A stretch of DNA of 64,000 bases. Source: Canna indica. Lineage: Eukaryota > Streptophyta > Magnoliopsida > Zingiberales > Cannaceae. Positions 44,386-56,336 of this stretch are shown in pieces; the stretch's first letter is position 1; each line of letters opens with the position of its first letter. The DNA is taken from assembly GCA_034359265.1 (NCBI GenBank), contig CP136891.1, forward strand, positions 50,026,001-50,090,000. Reading direction: 5' to 3'. Made by a program: the position numbers and the translations under genes. The notes beneath the pieces were generated by a model, which saw only the letters and a list, made by a program, of their open reading frames with translations, was not told where the DNA came from and did not search any database.

Positions 44386-46043
44386 TGTTGGCCTAAGGTT
44401 TTCTACCTTGGTCTTAATCTCGGTTTTGATGATAACAAACATGGAACTAATGTTTCATTGAGAAATCTTTCAGGTTCCAAGTCGGTTAGCGCACGCCGGC
44501 CCTGATCGAAAAAATTGGAGAAATCGACAAGGACGCTCGTCGACGCTCGGGATTCTTTGGGAAGTTAGAGTTTAGGTTTAGGGTGTCTAGAATGTAATGT
44601 AATCCTCTTTATGATGCAAAGAACCCAAAAACCATACCTGAACCCGAAAACATGAAAACTCAGAAACCGCCCTGAAATTCACTAAGCCTAGGGAGCTCCT
44701 TGGAGGGCTATATGATCTAGATATTTTCTTGACACAAAAAATGGTGGTAATTGTTCCTTGGGTAGAAACTAGATAACGAGGTATTTTTAAGGATTTTTTC
44801 AAAGCCTTTAGCCTACCCATATTTGATCCGGGAGATTAGAAAATTTCTGTTTTCCGAAAATTTGTACTAGACCCCAAAAACTAGATTTTGATTTTTTTAG
44901 ATATTTTTATTGAATCCAAATGGGGGGTAATCCTTATATAATATTTATGTTTTAAATGTTATATAAGTAGACTTTGTGAAGACGGAATCAGAAACGCGCA
45001 AACGAGCAGAAAATCAGCAAACTAGGCTGATTTTTCCAATTTCGATCGACCGGTCGGTCAATCGAATAGGGTTGAAAATTGGTAATAGCCAATTTGGTTG
45101 ACTGATCGGTCGACCGAATATGGCAGAAAATTGGCAGTAGCCAATTCGGTCGATCGGTCAATCGACCGAAGTGTGCCAAAAAGCGGCAATTTGCTTTCGA
45201 TCGATCGACCGACCATCGACCGGACGGTTAAAATGGCTAGATTTCTGCCTGTTGAGCTGACTATTTCATGCCATCTCCTCAAGGCTTATAAATAAAAGCC
45301 TTAGCAAGCCTTCCACCCTTTAATCCAACATACCTTCAGCCATATTTGATGATCCTTGAGCTTGATTGAGCCACCATTCTTGAAATCCCTAGCTTTGATC
45401 TTTCAACCATTTGAGTAAGCCTTGACTTCATTGATTCACCATCAAAGGCATCAAGAGGAAGCTAGGAAACTTTGTTTGGAGCTAAGTATTTTATTGGTTG
45501 ATTTATTGCTCCATTTTGTGTTGTATTCTCTTGTTTATTTTTTTATATTTGAGTTTGTGTAAGACCTAGAGTGTGGGTCTTGAAATTGGGTGGTTGCCTT
45601 TGTGTTTGAGGCTTAATTCCACCGGTGTAAACTTAGTTTACTAGGATTAGTTGAGTTGTCCCTTAGGTTGAGGTGAAGGAGTGCTCTCGGTAAGAAGGCG
45701 GAGATTTCTGGGTGTGGAAGTTCCTTAGGTTGAGAGTGAGACTCTTCGAGTCAAAGTCCTCGTTGTAAGGGAAATAAGAGTAATCTAGTAAAGCTTAGTT
45801 TGGAAATCCTAAGCGGGGTGCTTAGGTAGTAGAGTAGGCATTGGGGACGAACCACTATAAATAATTGTGTTTGCATTGATTCTACTTGTGTTTATTTCAT
45901 TATCGCATTTACTTTGCTTCCGCTTGCCACTCAACTTGTAACTCTCCTAAGTAATCAAGTAAACGATTAAAATCGGAATTAGGCGAAAGATTTAGATAAC
46001 ACACTATTCACCCCCCCTCTAGTGTAGGCCATTTCACCCAACA
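44386..46043 (+). mobile_element. Solo LTR F (copia, palindrome-array family)
   Basis: It starts TGTTGGCCTAAGG and ends CACCCAACA, flanked by ACGAC (44381-44385) and ACGTC (46044-46048), with gag on both sides. It shares with A the beginning (TGATGATAACAAACATGG), the GGTCGATC cluster (45040-45230), the TATA box (TATAAATAAAA at 45287), the CCTAAGCGGGGTGCTTAGG block and the C-run end, but is longer (1658 bp) and more diverged. No internal region, so a solo LTR. Confidence 0.87.
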
Positions 46044-46722
46044 ACGTCAACATGAAAAGATGGACGCTAGGGCCATCCTCTCTCACCTTAAGGAGTTGTA
46101 TGGTGAAGAGAGCCGGACTGCTAGGTGTGAGCTATTAAAGCAACTCTTCCAGGCCAAGATGACGGCAGGGACCCCTATTGAAACCCATGTCCTCAAATTA
46201 ATCGATTTGATTGAGAGGTTAGAGAAGTTGGGCCTAAATATTGATAAGGGGCTAAGTTAGTACTTAATACTCCAATCCCTCCCAGGGTCATTTTCACAAT
46301 TTATAATCAACTACCACATGAACAAGCTGGATGCCTCGCTTCGCGAGCTCCTTAATATGCTGAAGACTACTAAGTCCCACCTTCCAAAGGAAAAGGACAA
46401 AGTCTTGTTAGTGGGTAGTGCCTCAAAAAAGGCGAAGAAGCGCTCTATTAAGAACAAAGCGGAAAACAAAGCTGTGAAACATAAGAAGGAAATCATGAAA
46501 AAGGAAAAGATTGCTTCTAAAGGAACATGTTTCCATTGTGGTAAAGATGGCCATTGGAAGCGCAACTGCAATGAGTACATTGTAGAAGTAAGGCAAAAGA
46601 GGGCTTTTGAAGCCTCCTCTGCAGGTGCGTTTGTTATTGAAATAAATTTATCGTTACATAATTCTACTTCATGGGTATTGGATACTGGTTGTGGTTCTCA
46701 CATTTACAACTCTTTACAGTGA
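46044..46722 (+). pseudogene. Copia gag C-terminus and protease start (element M)
   Basis: It reads KMDARAILSHLKELYGEESRTARCELLKQLFQAKM, then TAG near 46258, then MNKLDASLRELLNMLKTTK, a Lys-rich tract, zinc knuckle CFHCGKDGHWKRNC (about 46530-46571) and the protease motif WVLDTGCGSHI (D-T-G intact), ending in TGA at 46720-46722. The stops show decay. The order gag, knuckle, protease fits the copia polyprotein. Confidence 0.85.
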
Positions 46723-47381
46723 TTGAGAATAAGTAGAATGCTGAACAAGGGCGACTACGACCTCCGGGTGGGCAATGGCGCAAGAGTTGTAGCTTTAGCC
46801 GTAGGAACCTTTTGTTTATGTCTGCCTTCTGGCAAGAACATTGAATAAAATAATTGTTATTACATTCCAGTTTTAATAAAGAATATTATTTCTTTTCCCT
46901 TGTTACTTGAACAAGGTTATGAAATGTCTTTAAAGGGCAGTTGTTGCCACATTACATATATCATTCTGGTCAGTTATATGGAATTGGACGCATTTTGAAT
47001 GGTTTAATGGTCTTAGATGTAACTGATAATATTTTTCATGTTGAAACGCATAAAAGAAAAAGAGATAATTTGAACCTCACCTATCTTTGGCATTTGAGGC
47101 TCGGTCATATTAATGAGAATCAGATCAACAAGTTGTACAAAGACGGGTTATTTGACCCATTCGATTTTGAATCGATGCCAACTTGCGAATCCTGTCTTAA
47201 GGGAAAAATGACCATGTTCCCCTTCATTGGTCATAGTGAGAGGGCCACTGAGTTGTTAGAGTTGGTTCACACAGATGTGTGCAGACCAATGACAACTCAA
47301 GCCAGAAGTGGGTATTCATACTTCATCACGTTTACAAACGATGCATCAAGGTTTGGATTTCTCTACTTGTTGTTCCTTTGA
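46723..47381 (+). pseudogene. Copia protease end, pre-integrase and integrase start (element M)
   Basis: Degraded protease (RVGNGARVVALAVGTF region) is followed from 46941 by 146 residues with LWHLRLGHINENQINKL and CESCLKGKM, the GAG-pre-integrase zinc region. HTDVCRPMTTQARSGYSYFITFTND then gives the first part of the integrase core. It ends FLYLLFL then a stop at 47381, where relatives continue through the catalytic core. Confidence 0.85.
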
Positions 47382-47613
47382 TTGAAATCATTGGCTTGGT
47401 TCATGGGTAGATCTTTCTCTTTGAACAACTACTTATGACGGTTATACATACTTGTAAATATGGGACTATTGACATAGGGTTTAACACCTACTGTTGCCGC
47501 CCCTTGGTGAGCAACGAGTGGGCTGAAATTTTAGTTATACCGGTTTCTTTTTCCATTCATATTGGAATGCCTTCTCATGTGCAATGTAGTTTCCTAGTGA
47601 TGTTAATTACTTA
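47382..47613 (+). other. Unassigned sequence downstream of element M
   Basis: No coding frame or repeat unit identified. It does not continue the integrase of element M. Confidence 0.4.
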
Positions 47614-47965
47614 GGGCCCGTTTGGTGCCTTGTATAAGCATCCTGTATATTAGGGAAGGGTATTAACTAATATCTGCACTAAAAATAGTACCCTATAAGC
47701 TGCCATAAGCTGTATTAGTAATACACTCTCAAAGTTCTTCATTAGTTTGTACTAGAACTTTCAATATTTTGGATACCCATTTTACCTCAGGCCAAAAATT
47801 TAAAAAATATTAAAAAGTATTAAAATGTATATTATTATATATTATATAAGCTAGTATATTATAGTGGATATTATTATATATTATATTACACAAGTTAGTC
47901 AATACAAACTAGTCCATATAGACTAGTACTATATAAGCTAGTACATATATGCACCAAACACTGTA
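47614..47965. mobile_element. Putative MITE with GTTTGGTGC inverted ends
   Basis: The left end reads GGGCCCGTTTGGTGC (47614-47628) and a perfect 9-base inverted match GCACCAAAC occurs at 47951-47959. The interior is AT-rich with repeated TATATTATATAAGCTAGTA-like units. GGGCCCGTTTGG is a common terminus of plant MITEs. The right terminus after CCAAAC is degraded, and no clean target duplication was found. Confidence 0.45.
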
Positions 47966-48724
47966 TAATAATAATACAATATAGACTAGTACTATACATG
48001 TTAGTCAATACAGACTAGTACTATACAAGATAGTACTATACAATGTACCGTACGGGTTGTGGTGGTCACTAAGAGATGGGTGTGTATATTGGATTGTATA
48101 GCTTCGAAAGAAACTAATTACCATCCTTAATTTATACTTGGATGAATTTTAGTTGTTGGGATATTTTTGCTGAAATTGTATGTTGAAAATATTATAGTAA
48201 TGATGCTGCAATTATATAGCGTGTGCTGAAAATCTATACTACATGTTTAATTGCTGAAATGTGTTATGCATAGGCTGAAATTTATATTGTTGTGTGTTGC
48301 GAGTCTGTGGTATAATATATCGATGTAACCTATCGATTTTTGTGTAAGCTATAGTTTGAAGACATAGAAAATGTTGTGATAACCTGAACAGATGTGTATG
48401 GGTAGAAAATGGCTACTTACAGTAGGATGGAATTATTTTTGTATGTGAAAAGTGAGCCGGATTGCGGACCTCGCACCCTGTCCTAGAGTCGCTGTAAACA
48501 AATGAGACTTTAATTTGGCATTGGTAGCAAAGCAAGCTATCGCGTGATGACATGAGGGTGTAATCTTCAAGTGAAGCTAGGAGAAGTTAAATGGATAATT
48601 GGTGGGCTATATTGGGCCGAGTGGTGCGCATGGCGCACAAGGTAGTTATGGGCCAGATAGGCCGAGTGGTGCGCGTAGCGCACGTGATGACTATGGACCA
48701 CATGCAGGACGAGTGGTACGCACA

Positions 48725-49030
48725 ACGTACGAGCGATCATGGGTCGGAGGGCCTTCCCGACCGAGTTGGTACTGGATCTAGAGGGCCTTCTTAGACTAGT
48801 GAACCCGAGCAGAGACACAGTGGGTACTGGATCTAGAGGGCCTTCCTAGACCAGTGAACCTGACTAGAGACACAGTGGCTACTTGATCTAGAGGGCCTTC
48901 CTAGATCAGTGAACCTGAGCAAAGAAACAATGGGTACAAGATCTAGAGGGCCTTCCTAGACCAGTGAACCCGAGCAGAAATACATTTGGGTACTGGTTCT
49001 AAAGGGCCTTCCTAGATCAGTGAAATTGAG
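48725..49030 (+). repeat. 56-bp tandem repeat in LTR H
   Basis: Five copies of a unit with GGTACTGGATCTAGAGGGCC, then TTCCTAGACCAGTGAACC and GAGCAGAGACACAGTG-like sequence. Starts of the CTAGAGGGCC block are near 48780, 48835, 48890, 48946 and 49002. Confidence 0.85.
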
Positions 49031-49237
49031 AAAAGTGTTTTACTTGGATTCAGAAATTAGAGAGCACTTTACATAGAGTCAGATGTGAGCACATTTCTTA
49101 TATAATTAAATTGACATACACACTCACTTGACATATTATATAATGTTATTACTCGATTCTATTTGGTGAGGATTGGGAGACCATTCACTGAGTTTTATAC
49201 TCACTTTTATTTCTGTGTTTGTTTTGCAGAGCGCGAT

Positions 49238-51661
49238 TGTAATATCCTAGATATTTATCTTTTCTATTGTGTGTGTTTGCTAGCCTAGCGGACTAGTTCG
49301 TTGTCAAGCTGAGTCGACTCATGGTCCAGAGCGAGCTTGCGAGCTTGTGAGCTCGAGTAAGTAGAATATAAATTTATGAATTAATGAATTTTTAGGCTAG
49401 GGTAGTTGAGAGTATTTAATTTGGTGTTGTGTGTGCATAATTGCTAATTAGGTTCATATGGGTGTTTAATTAATTATTTGTGATTTATTAGAATGAGACT
49501 AATTAAATTATTTAAGTCTATCGGGCTAGCGGGTTTTGGTTTTCGCTTAAGGTGGATGCGAGTTGTGAATTAAGGGTTTAAGGGGTTAGGGTTGAGGAGG
49601 GTGTATAAAACCCCCCTCATGGCTTGTGGCTCCTATTTTGGAGCCACCTAAAAAGTTGAGAAAGGGAGCCAGCCGCCAGCCGCCAGCCCCCTTTCCCTTT
49701 CTCCTTGGAGCCGCTACCCAGAGCCAAGCCGAGCCGCATGTTTTTTCTTCCTCTCCTCTCCTCTCTTCTTTCTCTTTGGAGCCGAGATGAGCCGCCTACT
49801 TCCTCCCCTCTCCCTCTCTTCTTTCCCTTTGGAGCCAAGCTGAGACGAGCCAACAGAGCCAGCCCCTCTCCTTCCCCTTTCTCCCTCTCTCCAAGCCGGC
49901 GGGTTGGAGTGAGCCGCCGCCCCTTGGAGCCATTTTTTGGGTTGAGCCATCGGCCTTTTGAAGCCGGATTCGAGGGCCGCCGTCCGGGATTTCTTTCCTA
50001 ATATTTTTCCAAATTAAGGTGAGTGGTTTACCCTCTCTATTCGGGATTTTAATTAGATTTTTGAAGCCGTTCGTGACGGCTCGGTATTTATGCCTTGTTC
50101 TTGGATTTTCTTCGAGTTCTTGACATATTTTCTTGATGTGCAAATCATGATTTATTCTCCCAATTTGGTTTCTTGATTTGTGGATTGCATGCTTAGGATT
50201 AAATCTATGATTTGAATCTGTGATGTTAAAAATTTGGGGATTTAATTCTGCAAAATTCGGATTTTATTCCTTGATGTGCTGGAAATTTCAGCTTTCTGAA
50301 ATTTATACACTGTTTGTTAAATCTAGGCTAATTTTTGATTTCTCTGTTATTATGTGCTTAGAATTATGAACATAGTTGTGTAACCTATTGTTTCGACCAG
50401 AAAACATAGTTTGGAAACATAGGACACACTTTGGAGAGTAGATTCGGGGTATACACAGCACTTCTGGGCAGAGCAAAACCCTAAAATAAAACCCTAATTG
50501 AGATGATCTAAATTTTAATTCTATTATTAAAATTGGATTTAAGGGTGAGCATAATATGTTATTAACCAACTTACAAGGTATTCACAAAATAAAACAACAC
50601 GGGTTCATGACATTACGGGTCTAAGGGATAGGGGTCGGGTTTGGAGTGTTGAGATGTTTCATAATGAGGACACCCCTAGGACACCATAGGAGAATCTTGA
50701 CTTAGGTCTTGATGCGCCATATCCTTGGGAATGGCAGAGTGGCTCGATTAGGAGCCGGGATTCGGGCTACGCCCAAGTGGTTAGACGCCAAAATTCCCAA
50801 CATGCAGGATAAGTTCGGAGGGCCTTTCCGAATATCCTAGTATGTGTTGTTGCCTTTGACATGGTGGGCTTCGGTCCGATTCACTTCTCTAGTATGTGCT
50901 GTTGGCTTCGGCAAGGTGGGCTTCGGCCCGATGCACTTCTCTAGTATGTGTTGTTGCCTTCGGCTTGGTGGGCGTCGGCCCGATGCACTTTCCTAGTAAG
51001 TGTTGTTGCCTTCGGCATGGTGGGCTTTGGCCCGATGCACTTCCCTAGTATGTGTTGTTGCTTTAGGCATGGTAGGTATTCGATCTGATGCATCTCTTTG
51101 AGAATTAGATGCCATGGGCATGGGTGGCTTGTTGGCCTGGTAGCTAGTCACACCTTTGTGAGATTGCCTCTGTTATCTCTATGATGTTGATTTGTGGGGG
51201 TTGTTAAAACTACTCACTGAGTTCTTTGAACTCACCAATTCTCGTTATTTTATTTTGTTTTGTAGAGCCTGACCGGTGAGGTGGGCTGGAGCACTTGGCG
51301 CAGCTGGAGGGCAGAGGAGCCACATGATCTCATAGCAGTCCTAGTTAGGGGTCGTAGTCGAGTCTTTAGTAGATTGTCATACACTTATGTTTTGGTATTT
51401 GTAGTTATAGTCCCGTGGGGACATTCACGTTTTATTCAGTTTTATTTATTAAAAGAACTGTTGCTCTTCGATTTATTTTAGCACTTGAGATATGTATTTA
51501 AAACCTTATTGTTTTGAAATGAAAGTCTATTTTGGTTCTTTTATTATTCAAAGCTGTTATTTACTTGTTGTTTATGATGTTGGCATGTGCATTAGTTAGG
51601 CTGCGGGGTATAGGTACGTATACCCTGCCCGATCACGTGACCCTGCAATTGGGGCGTGACA
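49238..51661 (+). mobile_element. Solo gypsy LTR G
   Basis: It runs from TGTAATATCCTAG to GGGGCGTGACA and is flanked by GCGAT (49233-49237) and GTGAT (51662-51666), a duplication with one mismatch, with LTR H on both sides. The TATA box is TATAAAA at 49604-49610, followed by a GAGCC-rich leader. It is the same family as the LTR of element K (59124-60033, minus): both begin TGTAATATC and share the GAGCTCG/GCAAGCTCG region. No internal region is attached. Confidence 0.85.
50830..51110 (+). repeat. 52-bp tandem repeat in LTR G
   Basis: Five units of CTAGTATGTGTTGTTGCC, TTCGGC, ATGGTGGGCTTCGGCCCGAT, GCACTTCT, with starts near 50838, 50890, 50941, 50993 and 51044. It is analogous to, but not the same sequence as, the array in H, so LTRs of this group seem prone to array formation at this position. 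Confidence 0.85.
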
Positions 51662-52010
51662 GTGATTATGAGGTACAGCACAGATGATGACAACGCGCTC
51701 CGATAGCGATCTCGTGAGCTGGTTGGTGTAGTCGAGTCAAGTTGAGTCGAGTCTTTGTTGAGAACTGAGACATTATAGCCTTTAGAGTGTTCTAGAGTTG
51801 TTAAACTTTTAGTTGAACTGTTGTTATGAAATATATATCATGTGGATTATGTTTTTGTCACTGAGTTGCTAGCAACTATGTCTTAGTTATGTTATAAAAA
51901 AAAACTTTGTTTCCATGTCGTATCTATTTAGTTGCCTGTGTAATGGGTTAGGCTTCGGGGTGCTTGATTGCACTCTAGCCGGTCACGTGACTTAGTTTTG
52001 GGGCGCGACA

Positions 52011-53886
52011 AAATACTCAATTTTGGGGCATGAAAGTTTGGATATTGGATGCAAGTTGGACTCGAGTTGAGTCCGGTGGTTCGACCGGAACTCGATTCAG
52101 ATGAATATAGACCGATATAAGTGGGTTTACAGATTCACTTAAGTTAAGGGGCAAAATAGTACTTCTGAATTTAAAAAAGAACGAAATATTAACCTCGGAT
52201 GACCGGCTCCAAACAAGAGCCACATGCCCACCCCTAGGCGAAAGGAAGAAGAGGCGCAAGCTTGGGAAGCCGGATCTTCGTCGTCGAGGGGATTTGAGGA
52301 TCTTCTTCCTCCTTGTTCTCCTTCTTCTCAAGGTGAGTGGCCCTTTGTCTTTAGGGATTTGTCCCTCTCTACTGTGATCCCTTGTTGTAGATAAATTGAA
52401 ATATGAGTTTTATGAGTTCTTGTGTTGATGTGAACATTTCTTGAAGTTTTCCTTGCTTGTTTTGATGATTTTGGGGTGCGGATGGAGTAGGGAAGACCTA
52501 GGGAAGGCTAAGGTCGAATGGATGCCCTAGTTGTAGGGTTTTGGGACTGTTTTGATGTGTGGTTGTTCTTCGTAAAAGAAGTTTATACATTTTCCTTCAT
52601 ATGATGCTTGAGATGTTAGTTTGATTGGAAATTTCGAGAAGATTAACCCCTTTGCTCTCTTTAGGGCATGCGACCCTAGTTAGGGAGGGAAAACCATCAC
52701 CTATCTTGATCCTTATAGTTGAGGATGGACGGAAACCTTGATAGACGGCTAGATTCTACCTTAGTGATGATGGCATGAAGGAGGGCTTGGTGCGGCATGG
52801 GCATGCCCACCAAGTGTTTGTTACAATGTCTCATCCACTTGCTTATGCTTAAATCTCATCTCTTTGATAGTGGAACTTCATGGTTGTATTGAACCTATGT
52901 GTGGAGGCCAACCATGGTCGATTGGTCGACCATAGGGGGGCAAAATCTCAAGCTTGAAGTGATGTTTGAATGGTCAGCCTAAGGACACTCAAACTGTCCA
53001 GAAATCGGAGTAGGTAAGTTTGACCCGACGTTCGGAGGGCGAGGCATCATCCTACTCAAGTAAAAATGTTGAGAATAGCTTTTAGGGAAGTTGTTGAAAG
53101 TAAAAATGAACCATCGGGGTAAAGAAATTGCTGCAGGTTAATTTGGGGAAAGATCTTAAGTTTCTAGGGCCGACATCCATGGTAAATGTAGACTCATTGT
53201 TTCTCATTCATGAAATATGGTGGTGGTGTGATTGGTGTTTGTAAGGGTCACCTTGTTAGGGTGTACTCAAATATGGATAGCGCTCAAAAGGGCCAAGTGT
53301 CGAGTGTCCCTACACTAAGGACCTACTTCTAAGTTGAGATAAATCTAGGAATTTGGTGTAAGGTAAAGGGTGATAATTTGGAAATGGTAGAAAATTCAGA
53401 TTATGATTTGAAAGGATATATGATGTGGTTACCATGTTATGTACAGTACCTTATGTTATAGGACTAATGTTGATAAGTTGAGGTCTCTTGTTGCACTAGT
53501 TTTTCTCTAGGAAACTATGCTAATTTTAATGTTTCCTTATCACTGATTTATCATAAATTAAGTATGCCAAGGCTGGTTTAAAGTAAGAGAAATCAGAAAT
53601 ATGGTTAGGAGTGTTTGATGGAAAATGAGTTGGTGTTTAAGGGTAGCGAACTGCATAGAAATTTATATTTTTGTATGCCAATTTGACACTTAGTGCGGAG
53701 GCTGAGGAATCGTCCGTTTTGTACAAAGAATTGGAGTTATAGCTTGCACACGAAATTTCAGCGAATTCCTAGTTGAATAGACTGTATTTATAAATTTAGT
53801 TTGAAAGCTACTCAAAACTGTCTAGCTCTTCACATAGCAAAATTTGTGAAAAGTTAGAAGTTTGACACAATATTCGAAGAAGGAAT
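52011..53886 (+). other. Unassigned, gene-free sequence
   Basis: No coding domain. A tract at 52190-52345 (CCGGCTCC, GAGCCACATG, then AAGGTGAGTGGCCC) recalls the G LTR leader at 49620-50030, which also ends AAGGTGAGTGG. The stretch is therefore probably another decayed gypsy LTR, truncated on both sides. Beyond 52400 nothing recognisable is seen. Confidence 0.4.
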
Positions 53887-56322
53887 TGTCACGCCTCAAA
53901 CCCGAGCATGACCAGCCAGAGTACTACACATAGCCCGAAGCCTAATCCAACCAAGATACCAAATAAAGGGTAGGATCCTGAGCAATTCATAAAGAAAACC
54001 AACTCTCTTGGAAAACAAAAATCCCAAATCCATCAATTAAATAGTCCGTAGCATATGAATGTTAAAGACACCTTAAAATAGAATCAAACAAGTATGAATA
54101 AAGTTTTTGACATTAAAAATGCTAAAAATAAAGTCTAGACACAGATTCATATGACTCAAGAAAACATAAAAAATCCATAGACTCAGGTATACATCCCCGA
54201 CTGCTATGTGTCATGAGATCCGTTGTTCCTGTTGTCACCAGCTGCGCTACTGCATCCCAGTACCTATCTGATCACGCTCAGATGCTAAAATGGTACAACA
54301 TATAAACAGTAAGTCCAACTAGGACTTAGTGAGTGGATTAGTCCTCAACCAACCATGTTCAATAATTCAAGACCAGTAGGTAAACAATTCATAGATAAGC
54401 ATATACCCATGCGCAGAAATAAATATGAAAAATCTTCATTCATATGAGATATAAACATCACCAAGCATATCCATCCATCCTCATAAGCACTAATCATAAT
54501 GAGCATAACCAATAATCCAACAAGATATAAACATCATATATAAACAACCATCCATCCAAAGAAGCCACCCGGGTCGGTCGTCAGTGTGGCGAGCTGACGA
54601 GCTTCCCGGTCCAGGGACCCGTCTGTCCAATATCTAGGGACCTGTCAATCCTACGAGTCGGGCACTGATCACTGCTCTGTCTCATCGTAGTTTCTGTCTC
54701 ATCTTCGGGCATTGACGAGCTTCCCGATCCACAACCACAAGCACACCCAGGCATTCATAAATCAACCAATAATTTTTAAATAAAAGAAATGAACAAAACA
54801 TCTTCATGCCTGCATAAATAACCGAGGACCCCAAAGGTTCTCCGAAGCTATATATCACTCATACGCACAAGCCCATTGCCAACCCGGCCATACAACATCT
54901 AATATCATAGTGCTCATTCTCAAATACATACATATAGGCAGTAACCGCATCAAAATAAGAAAGAATAATTTATTCCTACCCACATGCCATACCATACAAA
55001 AACAACCACATATTTCACATAGTAAGGCAATAATATGTTATAGTATGCTGGGATAAATCCCCTAGATGAAAATGTGTATGTATCTATTTAACCTCTTGAC
55101 TACTTCCCCATAGGGCCGGTCACATAGGTTTGGAATTTCCCTTCATGGAAATTCCGGCCCTTGTTCATGGTTTTCCTTTTCCTATAGTTTAGTGACCTTA
55201 GGTTTTCAAACTACGCAATGTAATGAATATCTTGGTGAGCCTATGTTCAAAGTGTTCCTAACTTTTACCTATTTGTGACCTTACCCTATGATCTATCATC
55301 AAGGAATTCAAGAAACACATTTAGGAGGTGCGGCAGGCACCCCAATTCGATTTAAACCATGCGGCCATAGCTCTACCCGAACAGCCCCTTCAAGGAGATG
55401 ATGACAATGAGTAAACAAAATTATACAGGTCTAAGTTGTCTAATTTATTCATTGGGGGGGGGGGGCATGGTCTATCATCAAGGAATTCAAGAAACACATT
55501 TAGGAGGTGCGGCAAGCACCCCAATTCGATTTAAACCATTCGGCCACAGCTCTACCCGAACAGCCCCTTCAAGGAGATGATGACAATGAGTAAACAAAAT
55601 TATGTGATTCAATTTTAGAGCCTAGAGAACGCATAATTAAATCCTTAGCAAGAAAAATCCTCAAGAAGGGGGCGGCACACCCCAATTCGGGCAACATCCA
55701 TGCGGCAAGTATAAAGAAGACGAGCATAAATACGAGAAATATATACAAAGACGATATAAGGCCAAGAAATTTGAATGCTAAATCCACGACACAAATCTCC
55801 CAAGGGAGGGGCGACGGCTTGAATCAAAGAAGTGGGAAGATGGGAATTAAACCACGAAACAAGATGGAAGAAGGAATGCAAGGTTTCCCGACGATCAACT
55901 TCGGCAGACTCGTAAAATCCGGCCTTGATTCAAGCGTTCCTCCCAAAGCCGATGCCTCCTATCCCCTTGGGGGTTGTGCGGCGTCCCCAACCGTACAACC
56001 TAGGCTTAAATAAGTTTTGGGGTTAAATGCTACACAAATTTACTAGTTTACCCCTCACTTATAATTCGACTTGTAAAACACGTTACAAATCCATTTTAAA
56101 TTCGATTCAAGTTCCGATCGAATTGTTGAATTCGTCTCGAGGTCTACTTTTTCCATGCATTGCCAAATTACAGAAATAGCATATATAAAATTTCTCTAAA
56201 TTTTCCTAAAGTTACAAATTTACCAAATTTCACCCTGAAAAGTCCGCTAACTCGCTTGATTTAAATCCACGCTTTCCTGGTATAAAATCAAAATAAATTT
56301 AATCAAATTTTTGTTTATAACA
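53887..56322 (-). repeat. 3' LTR of element J (Tekay-type chromovirus)
   Basis: On the plus strand it runs from TGTCACGCCTC to GTTTATAACA, followed by a polypurine tract and then pol on the minus strand. Same plan as solo LTR S, including GTCCAACTAGGACTTAGTGAGT near 54310. It contains a 133-bp duplication at 55292-55603. Confidence 0.87.
55292..55603 (-). repeat. 133-bp duplication within LTR J
   Basis: 55292-55424 and 55471-55603 are near-identical (TCTATCATCAAGGAATTCAA start), separated by 46 bases ending in a 13-base G run. A slippage or tandem duplication event specific to this LTR, or a subfamily trait. Confidence 0.9.
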
Positions 56323-56335
56323 ATCTTCCCCCCTT
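56323..56335 (-). promoter_or_regulatory. Polypurine tract of element J
   Basis: The minus strand reads AAGGGGGGAAGAT immediately before the LTR. Confidence 0.82.
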
Positions 56336-56336
56336 C

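Larger units (their letters stand above)
32451..47381 (+). mobile_element. Element M: copia retrotransposon, 5' part, split by E and F
   Basis: Order on the plus strand: LTR, PBS (34699), leader (34713-35348 and 43272-44130), gag (44131-44385 and 46044-46722), protease motif and pre-integrase/integrase (46723-47381). E sits in the leader and solo LTR F in gag. Homology ends in the integrase N-terminus at 47381, so reverse transcriptase and the 3' LTR are lost or outside. It differs from A/C/D/E by its leader and its gag (LDANKLSGTNYIDWLRNL). Confidence 0.75.
48050..52010 (+). repeat. Old gypsy LTR H, interrupted by solo LTR G
   Basis: The right end is clear: GGTTAGGCTTCGGGGTGC, CCGGTCACGTGAC, GGGGCGCGACA ending at 52010, the same terminal plan as G (GGGGCGTGACA at 51661). 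The left end is not defined; 48050 is a guess. Before G it includes direct CCGAGTGGTGCGCA and CTAGAGGGCCTTCC repeats. Confidence 0.5.

Noticed and set aside
48591..48818. Plus- and minus-strand frames in the CGAGTGGTGCGCA region
   Set aside because: They lie inside the LTR H repeat region and are explained by short direct repeats.
49617..50143. Arg/Pro/Gly-rich open frames near a GAGCC-rich stretch
   Set aside because: GC-rich LTR leader sequence with no homology to known domains; it sits just after a TATA box in solo LTR G and reads as a transcript leader.
55398..56013. Short frames on both strands in LTR J as host genes
   Set aside because: They lie within the LTR and overlap the 133-bp duplication; no conserved domain or coding bias seen.
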